From Corallococcus sp. AS-1-6 (GTDB lineage Bacteria; Myxococcota; Myxococcia; Myxococcales; Myxococcaceae), in the NCBI RefSeq assembly GCF_020037015.1, contig NZ_JAIQDE010000005.1:248001-312000 (forward strand): a stretch of DNA of 64,000 nt. Reading direction: 5' to 3'. Under the pieces are notes generated by a model. That model did no database searches, had not been told where the DNA came from, and saw only the letters and a program-made list of their open reading frames with translations. Positions 7,992-21,533 of the stretch are shown here, one piece after another. The translations under genes and the position numbers were made by a program. Position 1 is the first letter of the stretch. Each line of letters begins with the position of its first letter.

Positions 7992-9040
7992 CGCCCCGCC
8001 TCCGTGCGGGCGGACGCGTGCCGCCACATCCGGCCCTGGCGGTCCAGGCTGTGCCGCAGGATGTGCTCGATGACGTCCGCCTGCTGGAGCCCCGCGTCGC
8101 GCGCGGTGAACATCACCGCCGCGTGGCTGCCCAGGTTGCAGCCGATGTTGAACTCCAGGAGGAACAGCTCGCCGGTGTCGCGGTGCTGGCGGAAGTCGAC
8201 GCGCAGGTAGTCGAAGTCCCGCACCGCGGCGCACAGCCGGAGCGCGTACGTGCGCAGGCGCTCCGCCACCGGGCCCTCCGGCGCCATGCGGCGCTCGCGC
8301 CCGCCCTCCAGCAGCCGCTTCTGCCGGTGGGTGACGATGCCGTGGGGCAGCGAGGAGGTCTCCTCCGCGACGCCCAGCAGCAGGGGCTCCTCGCCGCCCA
8401 GCACCGGCACCGTCAGGTCCACGCCGGGCACCAGTTGCTCCACGAGGCAGGCCTGGCCCAGGTCCTGGAACAGGCGCAGGCGCGCGTGCAGCCCGGCCTC
8501 CGTCTCCTGGATGCTGTCCTCGGAGATGCCCACGGACGCGGCGCCGAAGCGCGGCTTGATGATCCACGGCCCCCGGAAGTCCGGCGCGGGCGGCAGCTTC
8601 CCCTCCGCCGGGCTCGTCACCCAGGGCGCCGTCGGGATGCCCAGCGAGCGCGCCATCAGCTTGGTGAGGTGCTTGTCCTCCGCCAGCGCGCGGATGTTGG
8701 GGGGCGCGCCCAGGTAGGGCACCTGCAACCACTCGCAGAACGCCGACGTGAAGACCTCCGAGTTGCGCACCGGCGCGCGGTTGAGCAGCGTGAAGACGTA
8801 GTTGGGCTCGCTGCGGATGTGGACCAGGTCCTCCAGCGAGCGGCACGGCGTGCACCGCAGCCCCAGGCCCAGCAGCGTGTGGAACAGCTCGTGGTTGTAG
8901 CGCGGCAGCACGCCGTGCTCCGGGTGCGGCTCGGGCCAGGGGGCTCCGGGGTCCGGCGCGTACTGCGCGAGGAACAACACGTCCAGGCGCTCGCGCTGCG
9001 TGGGCGTCAGCTTCAACAGGTTCTGCGTGATGGCGGTCAT
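7988..9040 (-). CDS. ATP-grasp ligase, D-alanine-D-alanine-ligase-like
   Basis: 350 residues from ATG 9040, which overlaps the stop of the upstream sensor-MFS gene as ATGA. ATP-grasp features in order: VPYLGAPPNIRALAEDKHLTK (entry to the grasp domain), WIIKPRFGAASVGISEDS (P-loop-like phosphate grip with Lys), ACLVEQLVPGVDLTVPVLG (adenine-binding Glu/Val region), YLRVDFRQH and LLEFNIGCNLGSHAAVM (metal-binding Glu and Asn). The order and motifs resemble D-Ala-D-Ala ligases, but the length and N-terminus differ and it lies in a transport/sensing operon, not with mur genes. It may ligate amino acids or small acids in the cytoplasm. No signal peptide. The ATP-grasp call is firm; the substrate is unknown. 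Confidence 0.8.
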   Translation of the reverse strand: MTAITQNLLKLTPTQRERLDVLFLAQYAPDPGAPWPEPHPEHGVLPRYNHELFHTLLGLGLRCTPCRSLEDLVHIRSEPNYVFTLLNRAPVRNSEVFTSAFCEWLQVPYLGAPPNIRALAEDKHLTKLMARSLGIPTAPWVTSPAEGKLPPAPDFRGPWIIKPRFGAASVGISEDSIQETEAGLHARLRLFQDLGQACLVEQLVPGVDLTVPVLGGEEPLLLGVAEETSSLPHGIVTHRQKRLLEGGRERRMAPEGPVAERLRTYALRLCAAVRDFDYLRVDFRQHRDTGELFLLEFNIGCNLGSHAAVMFTARDAGLQQADVIEHILRHSLDRQGRMWRHASARTEAGR

Positions 9041-11097
9041 GGGGCTTTCGGTGTGGGAGGGATGGGTGGAAGGGAACGCAGGAAGAGGTAGGCGGCGAGG
9101 CCCGCGGTGAGCGCGAGCATCCCGACGCCGATGACGTGCGTGCTGCGCACGAAGCCGCTGGCGCCCAGCAGCGCGGCGGCGAGCAGCGGGCCGACGAGGC
9201 TGCCCACGCGCTCGATCATCCGGAAGACGGACAGGAGCGAGTCCAGACCGAACCCGGCGCACTCCTCGGCGAAGAGCGGCGGGATGCTGGCGAGCAGCGG
9301 CGTGGCCGCCAGCGCCTGTCCCAGGCCCACCAGCAGCACCGCGGCCAACAGCGGCCACGAGCCGCCGGCCGACGCGAACAGCAGCACGCCCAGCCCGGAG
9401 AGCCCACCGCCCACGAGCATCATCCCGCGGTGCCAGCCATGGCGATCCGCCAGCAGCGACACCACCGGCGTGGCGAAGACCGTGACGATGAAGTAGCCCA
9501 TCATCAACCGGCCGATGGCGGCCTCCGTGAAGCCCATCTCATGCAGGCGCAGGGGCGTCAGGTAGAAGAGGAAGCCCGTCAGCACCAGGCGCGCCGGCAT
9601 GGCCGCCAGCAGGATGAAGAGCAGCACGCGCCCGCGCTTGAGGATGCCCAGGTAGGCGGCCATCGGGCGGGCCGCGCCCTCCTCCCGCGCCCGGACGGGG
9701 CCCAGGTCCGGAGCCAGCAGCAGCACCAGCGCCATGGCCAGGCACACCAGCGCCGCGGCCACCCCGAACGTCGCCGCGTAGCCGATGCGGTCCGCGAGGA
9801 TGCCGCCGATGGCGGTGCCGCAGACGCTGGCGGCCGTGGACGCGCCCACGAACACGCCCATGCTCCGCGCACCGTGGCTCTGCTTCGACGTGCGCGCCAC
9901 GTGCAGCAGCGCCGTGGTCGTCACGACGCCGTAGCCGCCCGCGGTGACGACGCGCCAGAGGAAGAGCTCCGTGAGGCTGGAGGCGAGGCCCGTCATGAAC
10001 AGCCCCAGGCCCGCGGGCACCATGCCCACCAGCATCGCCACGCGGCTGCTGCGGGTGTTGAGCAGGCGCCCCGCCAGCGGCGTGCACACCACCATCGCCG
10101 TCACCCACAGCGACATGGGCAGCGCCACCATGAAGCTCTCGGAGAAGTAGGGGCCGGGCTGGTACAGCCGCTTGACGAAGAGCGGCCAGAACGAGCGCGA
10201 CAGCTCCGAGCCGAAGAGGAAGACGAACAGCGGCAGCCGCAGGTCGCTCGTCCCGGGCTCCTCCAGCGGGGCGGGGGCCTTCGGGTCCCCGAAGCGGAAG
10301 CGCTCGCCCAGCGTGCGCGCCGCGCGCGCGTCCAGCGCCGCGTGCCGGCGGTTGAGGCCGCGCACCAGCCTGCCCGCGGCGGCCAGCGCCCGGGTGGCCT
10401 CGTCGTGCAGCCGCACCCGGGCCTGCCGCGTGAAGTCCCCCTCCCCGCCCAGCTCCAGCAGGCGCCGCAGCAGCCGCAGCGGCCGGAGGACCAGCAGGCC
10501 CATCAGCGCCATGAGCACCTCCACGGTGACCAGCGCCGTCACGAACAGGGTGATGAGGATGTCGGTGTGGATCTCCTGGAGCCGCTGCTCGACGTACGTC
10601 GCGTCGATGCCCAGGTGCAGGTGGCCGATGACGCGCCCCCGCGACTCCACGGGGTGGACCAGGTCCAGCTCCCCGTCCAGGCGCGCCAGGCCGCGCGCCT
10701 CTTCCAGCGTGTGGGCCCTGAGCACCTTGTCGAAGAAGGACGCGGGCTTCGCCCTCAAGTCCCTGGACGCGTACAGCAGGCGGCCGTCCGGCGAGGCGAA
10801 GCCGATGTAGCGGATCTCCTCGTGGCCCAGGGCCGCGTCATCCAGGTAGGCGTCCGCCGCGCCCAGCCGGTTCACCGGGATGCCCAGGTCCGCGGCGCGG
10901 TGGAACTGGAGCGCCACGGTCTGAGCCAGCGTCTCCGCCTTGGCGCGCAGGTCCGGCCGCAGCGACTCCTCGAACAGGCGCGAGGCCTGGAGCGACGCCG
11001 CCACCAGCGTCGCCACGATGAGCAGCATGGGCAGCAGGCTCACCTTCCAGACGCGGCCCCGGGACAGGCTCTGGTCGTTCGTGGGGGTGGGGCTCAT
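9037..11097 (-). CDS. sensor-MFS fusion: extracytoplasmic sensor, HAMP-like helix and MFS transporter
   Basis: 686 residues from ATG 11097, overlapping the preceding gene as ATGA. N-terminal helix at about 20-42 (LLPMLLIVATLVAASL), then an extracytoplasmic domain (about 44-175, with IRYIGFASPDGRLLYAS, cache-like), a second helix (ILITLFVTALVTVEVLMALMG) and a HAMP-like arginine-rich segment (VLRPLRLLRRLLELG). After a linker, about 12 hydrophobic helices form an MFS transporter (about 280-680), with GGYGVVTTTALLHVAR, GGILADRIG and VVSLLADRHGWHRG as MFS loop motifs. A ligand-sensing module normally found in histidine kinases is thus joined to a permease. The adjacent upstream gene is a free sensor, and the divergent operon has both sensors fused to an MFS in one chain. 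Substrate unknown. Confidence 0.8.
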   Translation of the reverse strand: MSPTPTNDQSLSRGRVWKVSLLPMLLIVATLVAASLQASRLFEESLRPDLRAKAETLAQTVALQFHRAADLGIPVNRLGAADAYLDDAALGHEEIRYIGFASPDGRLLYASRDLRAKPASFFDKVLRAHTLEEARGLARLDGELDLVHPVESRGRVIGHLHLGIDATYVEQRLQEIHTDILITLFVTALVTVEVLMALMGLLVLRPLRLLRRLLELGGEGDFTRQARVRLHDEATRALAAAGRLVRGLNRRHAALDARAARTLGERFRFGDPKAPAPLEEPGTSDLRLPLFVFLFGSELSRSFWPLFVKRLYQPGPYFSESFMVALPMSLWVTAMVVCTPLAGRLLNTRSSRVAMLVGMVPAGLGLFMTGLASSLTELFLWRVVTAGGYGVVTTTALLHVARTSKQSHGARSMGVFVGASTAASVCGTAIGGILADRIGYAATFGVAAALVCLAMALVLLLAPDLGPVRAREEGAARPMAAYLGILKRGRVLLFILLAAMPARLVLTGFLFYLTPLRLHEMGFTEAAIGRLMMGYFIVTVFATPVVSLLADRHGWHRGMMLVGGGLSGLGVLLFASAGGSWPLLAAVLLVGLGQALAATPLLASIPPLFAEECAGFGLDSLLSVFRMIERVGSLVGPLLAAALLGASGFVRSTHVIGVGMLALTAGLAAYLFLRSLPPIPPTPKAP

Positions 11098-11852
11098 GCC
11101 GGGCCCTCCAGCGAGCGCTCCGCGCGGGCCAGGGCCCCGGAGGCCTCCTGGTAGCGCGCGTCGAAGGCGCGCAGCGCCTCGTCGGCCGGGGGCACGTGCG
11201 CCGGGCCATCCATGTTCCGGAAGGCCTGCTCCATCGCCTGGAAGCGCTGGCCCAGCGGCCGGAGCAACAGCCACATCAGGGCGCAGACGAGCGCGAAGCC
11301 GATGGCCAGCGGCCACAGCGCCTGGCGGGCGAAGGTGTGGAGGAAGGCGCTCGCGCGCGCATCCAGCGCCTTGCGGTCATAGGCGATGAGCACCAGGCCC
11401 ACGGGCTGGCTGAAGGGGTTGAGGATGGGCGCGCCCACCAGCAGGGCCTCTCGGTCCGAGTGGCTCCAGGTGCCGCCGTGCGCGGCGGCGGCGGCCTCGA
11501 ACCAGGCGGCCCGCTCCCGGGCGGAGCCGGGCAGGTGCGTGGTGGCGTGCAGCCCGCTCTGGAACAGCACCGTGCCCCGGCGGTCCAGGATGGCGACGCC
11601 CCGGATGTCCGGGTCCATGCCGGACACGCGGGTGAGGATCTGCTGCGCGTCGCGGACGGCGGGCAGGGCCAGCCCCAGGTCGATGGCCGCCTCGGTGGAG
11701 GCCTTCGCGTCCAGCGCCAGCACGCGCAGCCGGGACCGCTGGAGTTCCCCGAGCGTCGTCTCGAACTTGGCGAAGTTGAGCAGGACGATCAGCGCGATGG
11801 AGAAGCACAGGATGGCCGCGGTCGCGGCCCCCAGCTTGAAGAACAGACTCAT
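11094..11852 (-). CDS. membrane sensor protein with two helices and an extracytoplasmic cache-like domain
   Basis: 252 residues from ATG 11852. Helix 1 at about 5-27 (LGAATAAILCFSIALIVLL), an extracytoplasmic domain of ~140 residues (MDPDIRGVAILDRRGTVLFQS, then ALLVGAPILNPFSQPVGLVLIAYD), helix 2 at about 180-200 (LWPLAIGFALVCALMWLLL), and a short cytoplasmic tail with helical heptads but no kinase or output domain. The VAILDRRGTVLFQ core is typical of cache-type sensors. It is coupled by ATGA overlap to the sensor-MFS gene. Its sequence matches the first sensor unit of the 13233-15548 protein, so it probably works as a partner subunit of the MFS fusion. Signal unknown. Confidence 0.72.
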   Translation of the reverse strand: MSLFFKLGAATAAILCFSIALIVLLNFAKFETTLGELQRSRLRVLALDAKASTEAAIDLGLALPAVRDAQQILTRVSGMDPDIRGVAILDRRGTVLFQSGLHATTHLPGSARERAAWFEAAAAAHGGTWSHSDREALLVGAPILNPFSQPVGLVLIAYDRKALDARASAFLHTFARQALWPLAIGFALVCALMWLLLRPLGQRFQAMEQAFRNMDGPAHVPPADEALRAFDARYQEASGALARAERSLEGPA

Positions 11853-11868
11853 GGCCCCGCGCTCCCCT

Positions 11869-13128
11869 CTAGAAGAACCACTGGATGCGCATGAGGAGCT
11901 CGTCGTAGGGGGGCCGCCCTCCGGCGAAGACGTACCGGCTGGCGTTGAACATCCAGCGGGTGTTGGCGTTGAGGTACCAGTTGAGGCCGGCGGTCAGCTC
12001 CTGGAGGCGCTCCTCGGAGGGCCCGTCGTGGCCGGGCAGTCCCTCGAAGCGCAGCCGCGCGAAGCCGTAGCGCAGCCCCAGCTCCCAGGCGCCCGCGCCG
12101 TACCTGTCCGCGCCCGGGTCGAAGGGCCGCTCCGGCTCCACGCCCCGCTCCTGCTTCTTCTCGCCGGTCAGCACCCACGTGCCGGACGCGTAGAAGGCCT
12201 GGGAGCGCAGCCCCGTCAGGTGCACGCGCCGGTCCTCCCTTCCCTGGTCCGCGGCGGTGAGCCAGCCCTCGCGCGAAGGCGAGAAGAAGCGGGCGTACTC
12301 CACCTTCAGCGACGTGGGCCCCTGGAAGGAGACGAGGTCCGCGCCCAGGCGCCACTCGGGGGGTGCGACGAACAGGCCCGTGGCGCCCGTGGCGTACGTC
12401 ACCTTGTACTGGGGCGCCGTCAGGAAGGAGAGGCCCGTGGCCAGCTTGCCGCGCGGCTCCTCCGGCAGGTTCTCGCCCAGCGCGTGGGTGGCGCTCACCG
12501 CGAAGGAGACGCCCTCCGCCGGCACCACGGCGAGGCGGCCCGCCAGCATCTTCCCGCGGTCCTCGTCTCGCGCCTTGCTGCTCGCCTCGTTGAAGAGGCC
12601 CAGCCAGTACTCCACGTGGTTGCCGGCCAGCTCTCCGTGGAGCGCCAGGCCCTGGTCGTACCGGGGCAGCACCAGGGAGAAGAGGAGGGACTGCTCGACG
12701 AAGTCCAGGAAGGTGGAGGAGGTCTCCAGCCACTCGTAGCCGAAGGGGACCTTGAGCCGGCCCGCGCGCAGCCGCAGCCAGGGCGCGGCGCGCAGCTCCA
12801 GCCATGCGTCCTGGTAGAGGGGCGTGTCGCGCAGGCCCACGTCGGTGATGAGCCGCACGTCCGCGAAGGGCGCCAGCGTGCCGGCCAGGTTGATGCGCGC
12901 GCGGCGGACGAGGAAGGTGCTCGCGAGCCCATCGTCGGTGGGCGTCAGCCGCAGGTCCGTCTGCAGGCCCATGCCCACGCGCAGCGCGGACCGGCCGTCA
13001 CGGCTCTGGAGGACGGTGGCCCCCGTGGGCGGCGAAGCCTCCGCGCGGGCCCGGAGGGGCAGCAGGAATATTGAAACAAAGACAGACATCCAGACAAGGA
13101 CACGCAGGTGGGGTGTGGGCATGCCCAT
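11869..13128 (-). CDS. phosphate-selective-type porin (OprO/OprP family)
   Basis: 419 residues from ATG 13128 (13122 is an equally good ATG; a GTG at 13164 lies inside a palindrome and is unlikely). Signal peptide PHLRVLVWMSVFVSIFLLPLRARA. The mature part has alternating beta-strands with RDGRSALRVGMGLQTDLRL, TFLVRRARINLAGTLAPFAD, LRAGRLKVPFGYEWLETSS and a C-terminal Phe (RIQWFF) typical of outer-membrane barrels. The RRAR...G...P and GRLKVPFG blocks are characteristic of the Porin_O_P family. It is the first gene of the leftward operon and should let the transported or sensed compound cross the outer membrane. The specificity is not necessarily phosphate. Confidence 0.82.
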   Translation of the reverse strand: MGMPTPHLRVLVWMSVFVSIFLLPLRARAEASPPTGATVLQSRDGRSALRVGMGLQTDLRLTPTDDGLASTFLVRRARINLAGTLAPFADVRLITDVGLRDTPLYQDAWLELRAAPWLRLRAGRLKVPFGYEWLETSSTFLDFVEQSLLFSLVLPRYDQGLALHGELAGNHVEYWLGLFNEASSKARDEDRGKMLAGRLAVVPAEGVSFAVSATHALGENLPEEPRGKLATGLSFLTAPQYKVTYATGATGLFVAPPEWRLGADLVSFQGPTSLKVEYARFFSPSREGWLTAADQGREDRRVHLTGLRSQAFYASGTWVLTGEKKQERGVEPERPFDPGADRYGAGAWELGLRYGFARLRFEGLPGHDGPSEERLQELTAGLNWYLNANTRWMFNASRYVFAGGRPPYDELLMRIQWFF

Positions 13129-13150
13129 GGGACGGCGGCCTGGATGGCTT

Positions 13151-13165
13151 TGTGAACCGTTCACA
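13151..13165. promoter_or_regulatory. perfect palindrome in the divergent promoter region; candidate operator
   Basis: TGTGAAC C GTTCACA is a perfect 7+1+7 inverted repeat centred at 13158, between the start of the leftward porin operon (13128) and the rightward sensor-MFS operon (13233). The half-sites resemble TGTGA/TCACA boxes of the CRP/FNR class, but with a 5-base instead of a 6-base spacer. A single bound regulator there could control both arms. The regulator is unknown; none is encoded in the two operons. Confidence 0.5.
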
Positions 13166-13232
13166 TCGCGAAGGGCGGGCCGTCCAGGGAGACAGGGCGC
13201 GGCGCACGAAGCCGCTTTTTCGCGAGTGAACC

Positions 13233-15548
13233 ATGTCTGTCCATTCCCTCCGGCACGGGCGCGGGTTGCGCCGGGCCCGGCTTGGCGCCCTCCTCCTGGT
13301 GCTGACCGCCTCGCTCGGAGGGGTGGTCGCCCTGGGGCTGGGCGAGGCGTGGCGCGGGGATTCCCGCCTCCAGTTCGAGCGGCTCGCGGCGCAGGGCGCG
13401 ATCATCCAGGGACCGGTGGAGATGTTCCTGCGCGTGGGCATGGCGCTGGAGCAGTTCACCGGCTTCACCCAACTGGCGCGCACGCTGCGCGAGGCGGACC
13501 CCACGCTGGAGGCGGTCCGCGTCCTGGACGACCAGGGCCGGCTGCTCTTCTCCGAGCCCCCCGGCCCGGAGCTCCCGGCCCCCGCGGCCCGGCGCGTGCC
13601 TCCCCTGCCCCACCAGCGCTTCGCGGTGACGGAGGACGCGCGCGCCTTCCGCGTGTCGCTGCCGCTGTCCGACCGCTTCGGGGAGGTGGGCCGCCTGGAG
13701 CTGGTGATGTCCCGGGAGGCGGTGTCCCAGCGGGTGCTGCGGCGCTGCCAGCCCCTCTTCACGCTGCTGGGGGGATGCCTGCTGTTCCTCGGGGCCTTCG
13801 TGGCGGGCGCGCAGCGGCTGTGGATGCGGCGGCCCCGGCGCTGGCTGGGCGCGGCGTTCTGCGTGAGCTTCCTGGGCCTGACGCTGGCCACGTCCCTCGC
13901 GCTGGCGGAGCTCTACTCGGACGGGCTGCACCAGCGCACCAGCAGCCTGGCGCACTCGCTGGCGCGGCGGCTGAACGAGGCGGCGCGGCTGGGCCTGACG
14001 CTCTCCCACCTGCGGGGCCTGGACACCCTGCTGGAGGAGTACCAGCGCACCAACGCGGACCTGGGCTCGCTGGCGCTCATCGCGGATGAACGGGTGCTCG
14101 TCCAGGTGGACGCGGGCGCGGGGCGCACGGGGGACGAGCGCTTCGAGTACACCATCGACCTGGAGCTCACGGAGGGCCCGTGGAACCTCCCCGTGCGCCT
14201 GGAGGTGGACGCCGCGAAGGGCGCGCTCCAGGCGCGGCTCTGGCGCACCGTCCCGGGCTTCCTCGCCCTCTTCGCCGCCTCCAGCCTGTTGGGCCTGCTG
14301 GTGCTCGGAGCCCTGGCGCCGCTGCCCCGGCGCGGCTCGGGCGCTCGCGCCTTCGAGCAGCGGACGGTGGGCCGGCTCCAGCCCCTCGCCTTCCTCGGGG
14401 GCTTCCTGGAGGGGCTCCCCTTCGCCTTCCTCCCCGTCGCCGCGGAGGCCCTCTCCCCGGGCGGCGGCGCCGCGCTGCTCGCCGTGGTCTTCCAGGGGGC
14501 CTGCGCACTCGCGTTCGTGCCGTCCGAGCGTTACGCGCGGCGGGGGCACCTCGGGCGCTGGCTCGGGGTGGCCCTGGGGGTGTCCACCGCGGCCTTCGCG
14601 TTGATGGCGTTCACCTCGGACCTGCGCGCGTGGCTGGTGCTGCGCGGGCTCTGCGGGTTCGGCCTGGGGGCGCTGGCCGCCGGGACGCGGGCGTATCTGA
14701 TGGCCGCGCTTCCCCCGGGACCGCCGCCCCGGCGCCTCGCGCGGCTCACCCTGGCGCGGGGTGGCGGCCTGCTCGCCGGCACGGTGCTGGGCGCGCTCGT
14801 GGCGGCCCACCTGGGCCCGTCCCCGGTATTCCTGTTCGCGGCACTCTGTGGCCTGGGCGCGCTCGCGTATGCGCGGCTCTGGCTGCCCCCTCTGGAGGCG
14901 CGCGAGCGGTCCGCCGGGCCTCGTGCCTTCCGGGCCTCACTCTCGCCTCCGCCCCCGCCTCCAGGGGCGTGGAGTCCGCGCGAGCGCCGCCGGGCGCTGC
15001 TCCTCGTCGGGCTGCCGGCGTGGCTGCTGCGCGGGGGCGTGCCCGGCCTCGTGGTGCCGCTGTGGCTCGTGGGCGAGGGCAAGGACACGGACCGCATCGG
15101 CCAACTGCTCGCCCTCGTCGCGCTGGGCGCGTTGCTTCCCCATGCCCTGCCGCCGCGCCTCGACGGGAGCCGGCGGTTGCTTCAGGGGGGCGTGCTGGGC
15201 TGCGGCCTGTCACTGCTCGCGCTCGCGGCGTTCGGCGCGCTGGAGCCCGTTCGCGCGCTGGCGCTCTGCCTGCTGGGCGTGTCGCTCGGGCTCGTCCTCG
15301 TCCCGCTCGAGCACCCCGTCGAAGGCGCGCCGGCGGAGGGCGCGCGCGGGCGCTCCTGGGCCTCCGTCACCCCGCTGCTCGGCGCGCTCGGGCAGTGCGT
15401 GGGGCCGCTGCTCGTCAGCGCCTTCTGGAGGCCCCCGGAGGCTCCGCTGCCGGTGCTCGGCGGGCTGGGCGTCGCGGTGCTGCTGCTGGGGGCCGCCCAC
15501 TCCTGGATGACCCGGCCTCCGTCCGGTCGCGAGGTGCGCCATGCGTGA
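13233..15548 (+). CDS. double-sensor-MFS fusion protein
   Basis: 771 residues. Helix at about 15-37 (LGALLLVLTASLGGVVALGLG), sensor 1 (about 40-165, with EAVRVLDDQGRLLFSE), helix 2 (about 175-195), helix 3 (about 208-228), sensor 2 (about 230-345, with LGSLALIADERVLVQV), helix 4 (about 347-368), then an MFS-like multi-helix region (about 380-760). Sensor 1 aligns by eye with the separate 252-residue sensor of the leftward operon, and sensor 2 with the N-terminus of the leftward sensor-MFS protein, so this chain is a fused version of those two genes. The last 8 bases overlap the next gene. No kinase or cyclase output is present. Role: probably ligand-responsive transport; substrate unknown. 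Confidence 0.78.
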   Translation: MSVHSLRHGRGLRRARLGALLLVLTASLGGVVALGLGEAWRGDSRLQFERLAAQGAIIQGPVEMFLRVGMALEQFTGFTQLARTLREADPTLEAVRVLDDQGRLLFSEPPGPELPAPAARRVPPLPHQRFAVTEDARAFRVSLPLSDRFGEVGRLELVMSREAVSQRVLRRCQPLFTLLGGCLLFLGAFVAGAQRLWMRRPRRWLGAAFCVSFLGLTLATSLALAELYSDGLHQRTSSLAHSLARRLNEAARLGLTLSHLRGLDTLLEEYQRTNADLGSLALIADERVLVQVDAGAGRTGDERFEYTIDLELTEGPWNLPVRLEVDAAKGALQARLWRTVPGFLALFAASSLLGLLVLGALAPLPRRGSGARAFEQRTVGRLQPLAFLGGFLEGLPFAFLPVAAEALSPGGGAALLAVVFQGACALAFVPSERYARRGHLGRWLGVALGVSTAAFALMAFTSDLRAWLVLRGLCGFGLGALAAGTRAYLMAALPPGPPPRRLARLTLARGGGLLAGTVLGALVAAHLGPSPVFLFAALCGLGALAYARLWLPPLEARERSAGPRAFRASLSPPPPPPGAWSPRERRRALLLVGLPAWLLRGGVPGLVVPLWLVGEGKDTDRIGQLLALVALGALLPHALPPRLDGSRRLLQGGVLGCGLSLLALAAFGALEPVRALALCLLGVSLGLVLVPLEHPVEGAPAEGARGRSWASVTPLLGALGQCVGPLLVSAFWRPPEAPLPVLGGLGVAVLLLGAAHSWMTRPPSGREVRHA

Positions 15549-16724
15549 CTGGCTGCTGGGCCTGTCGCTGCTGCTGCTGTGCGTGCCCTGTCCGGGCCAG
15601 GCCCAGACGGACGACCTCTCCGCCTGGGTGGCGCTGCCGCCGGAGACGCTTCGCGGCTGGCGGGTGGAGGCGAGCGCGCAGCGGATCCTCATCACCCCCG
15701 AGCAGCCCCCCACGCCCCAGGTCCAGGCGCGCGAGGTGCTGGTGCTGCTCACCGTGGCCCAGAGCAGCCTCAACTGGATCCTGGAGGGCATGCTGCCCGT
15801 GCTGCGCACCTCGCGCGTGCGGGTGGGCCTCACGCTCTACAAGCTCGGCACGGGCCGCGAGGAGCAGGAGCGGATGCTGGCGCTGGCGGACTCCGGCCAG
15901 TTCGACCTGGTCGTCGCCATGGGCTCGGACGCGACGCGCTTTCTCTACAACCGCTTCGGCAACCAGCCCACGCCGGTGGTGGCGCTGTGCAAGGCGCCGG
16001 AGCTGTGGCTGGGCTTCGAGGAGGGCGCGTCCCAGCAGGCCAAGCCGGACAACATGGCCTTCGTCTCGCTGTCGCTCTCGCCCGACGTGCAGTTGCACTA
16101 CCTGCAGGAGCTGCTGGGCCCGCTGAAGGCGCTGACGGTGGTGTACGACCGCCGCAACCAGAGCACCGTGGAGGTGGAGGCGGAGGCCATGCGGCGGTTG
16201 TCCGCGCGGGACGGCTTCCAACTGCTGGAGCTGGCGGTGGAGGGCAAGCGCGGCGCGGAGGAGACGCTCTCCGAACAGCTTCCGCGCATGGCCCGCGCGA
16301 TGCGGCAGATAGACCCCGGCGGCCGGCACAGCCTCTTCTGGGTCACCACCTCCTCCGCGGTGTACGACGAGCTGGAGCGCATCGACCGGTACTCCGAGGG
16401 CATCCCGGTGCTGGGCTCCGTGCGAGAGGCCGTGCGCGAGGGGAACGCCAGCGCGGTCATGTCCATTGGCGTGCCCTTCAAGAGCGCCGGCCAACTGGGC
16501 GCGCGCTACATGCTGGAGGTGCTGGGCTCGCGCATCCCGGCGTCGCGGCTGCCCATGGGGGTCATCTCCCCGCCGGACCTGGCCATCCACCTGCGGCGGG
16601 CGCGGCAGTTGGACATCAAGCTGCCCTTCCACTTCCTGGAGCAGGCCAGCTCCCTCTACGACCTGGATGGCCGGCTGGTGCGGCAGGACGGACAGCCCGC
16701 CGTGTCCGCCCCGGCGGCCCCGCC

Positions 16725-16728
<4 letters not shown>
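15541..16728 (+). CDS. ABC-type substrate-binding protein, second copy
   Basis: 395 residues, start ATG 15541 inside the end of the preceding gene (8-bp overlap). Signal peptide MRDWLLGLSLLLLCVPCPGQA. Body segments: FDLVVAMGSDATRFLYNRF, PTPVVALCKAPELWLGFEEG, LKALTVVYDRRNQSTVEVEA, HSLFWVTTSSAVYDELERID and AVMSIGVPFKSAGQLGARYM. This is the order of a two-lobed periplasmic binding protein of the ABC_sub_bind group, longer than the leftward copy by an N-terminal extension of ~50 residues. Again no permease or ATPase is adjacent. Its stop overlaps the start of the giant CHAT-STAND-WD40 gene as ATGA, so the two are translationally coupled. It probably delivers a ligand state to the sensor-MFS protein; that is inference. 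Confidence 0.78.
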
Positions 16729-21461
<4,733 letters not shown>

Positions 21462-21533
21462 AGCCCTTCAGCGGCCCTCACAACTCCCAGACACCCGGCG
21501 TCTTCCAGACACCCACAACCCGGGAGTACACCG

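Noticed and set aside
9037-9358. Leftward ATP-grasp gene starting upstream at 9358 in the same frame
   Set aside because: The extra residues are in the MFS gene's antisense-like frame; ATG 9040 has the ATGA coupling and a normal N-terminus.
13129-13164. GTG 13164 as the porin start
   Set aside because: It falls inside the palindrome and adds residues before a good signal peptide that begins at ATG 13128 or 13122.
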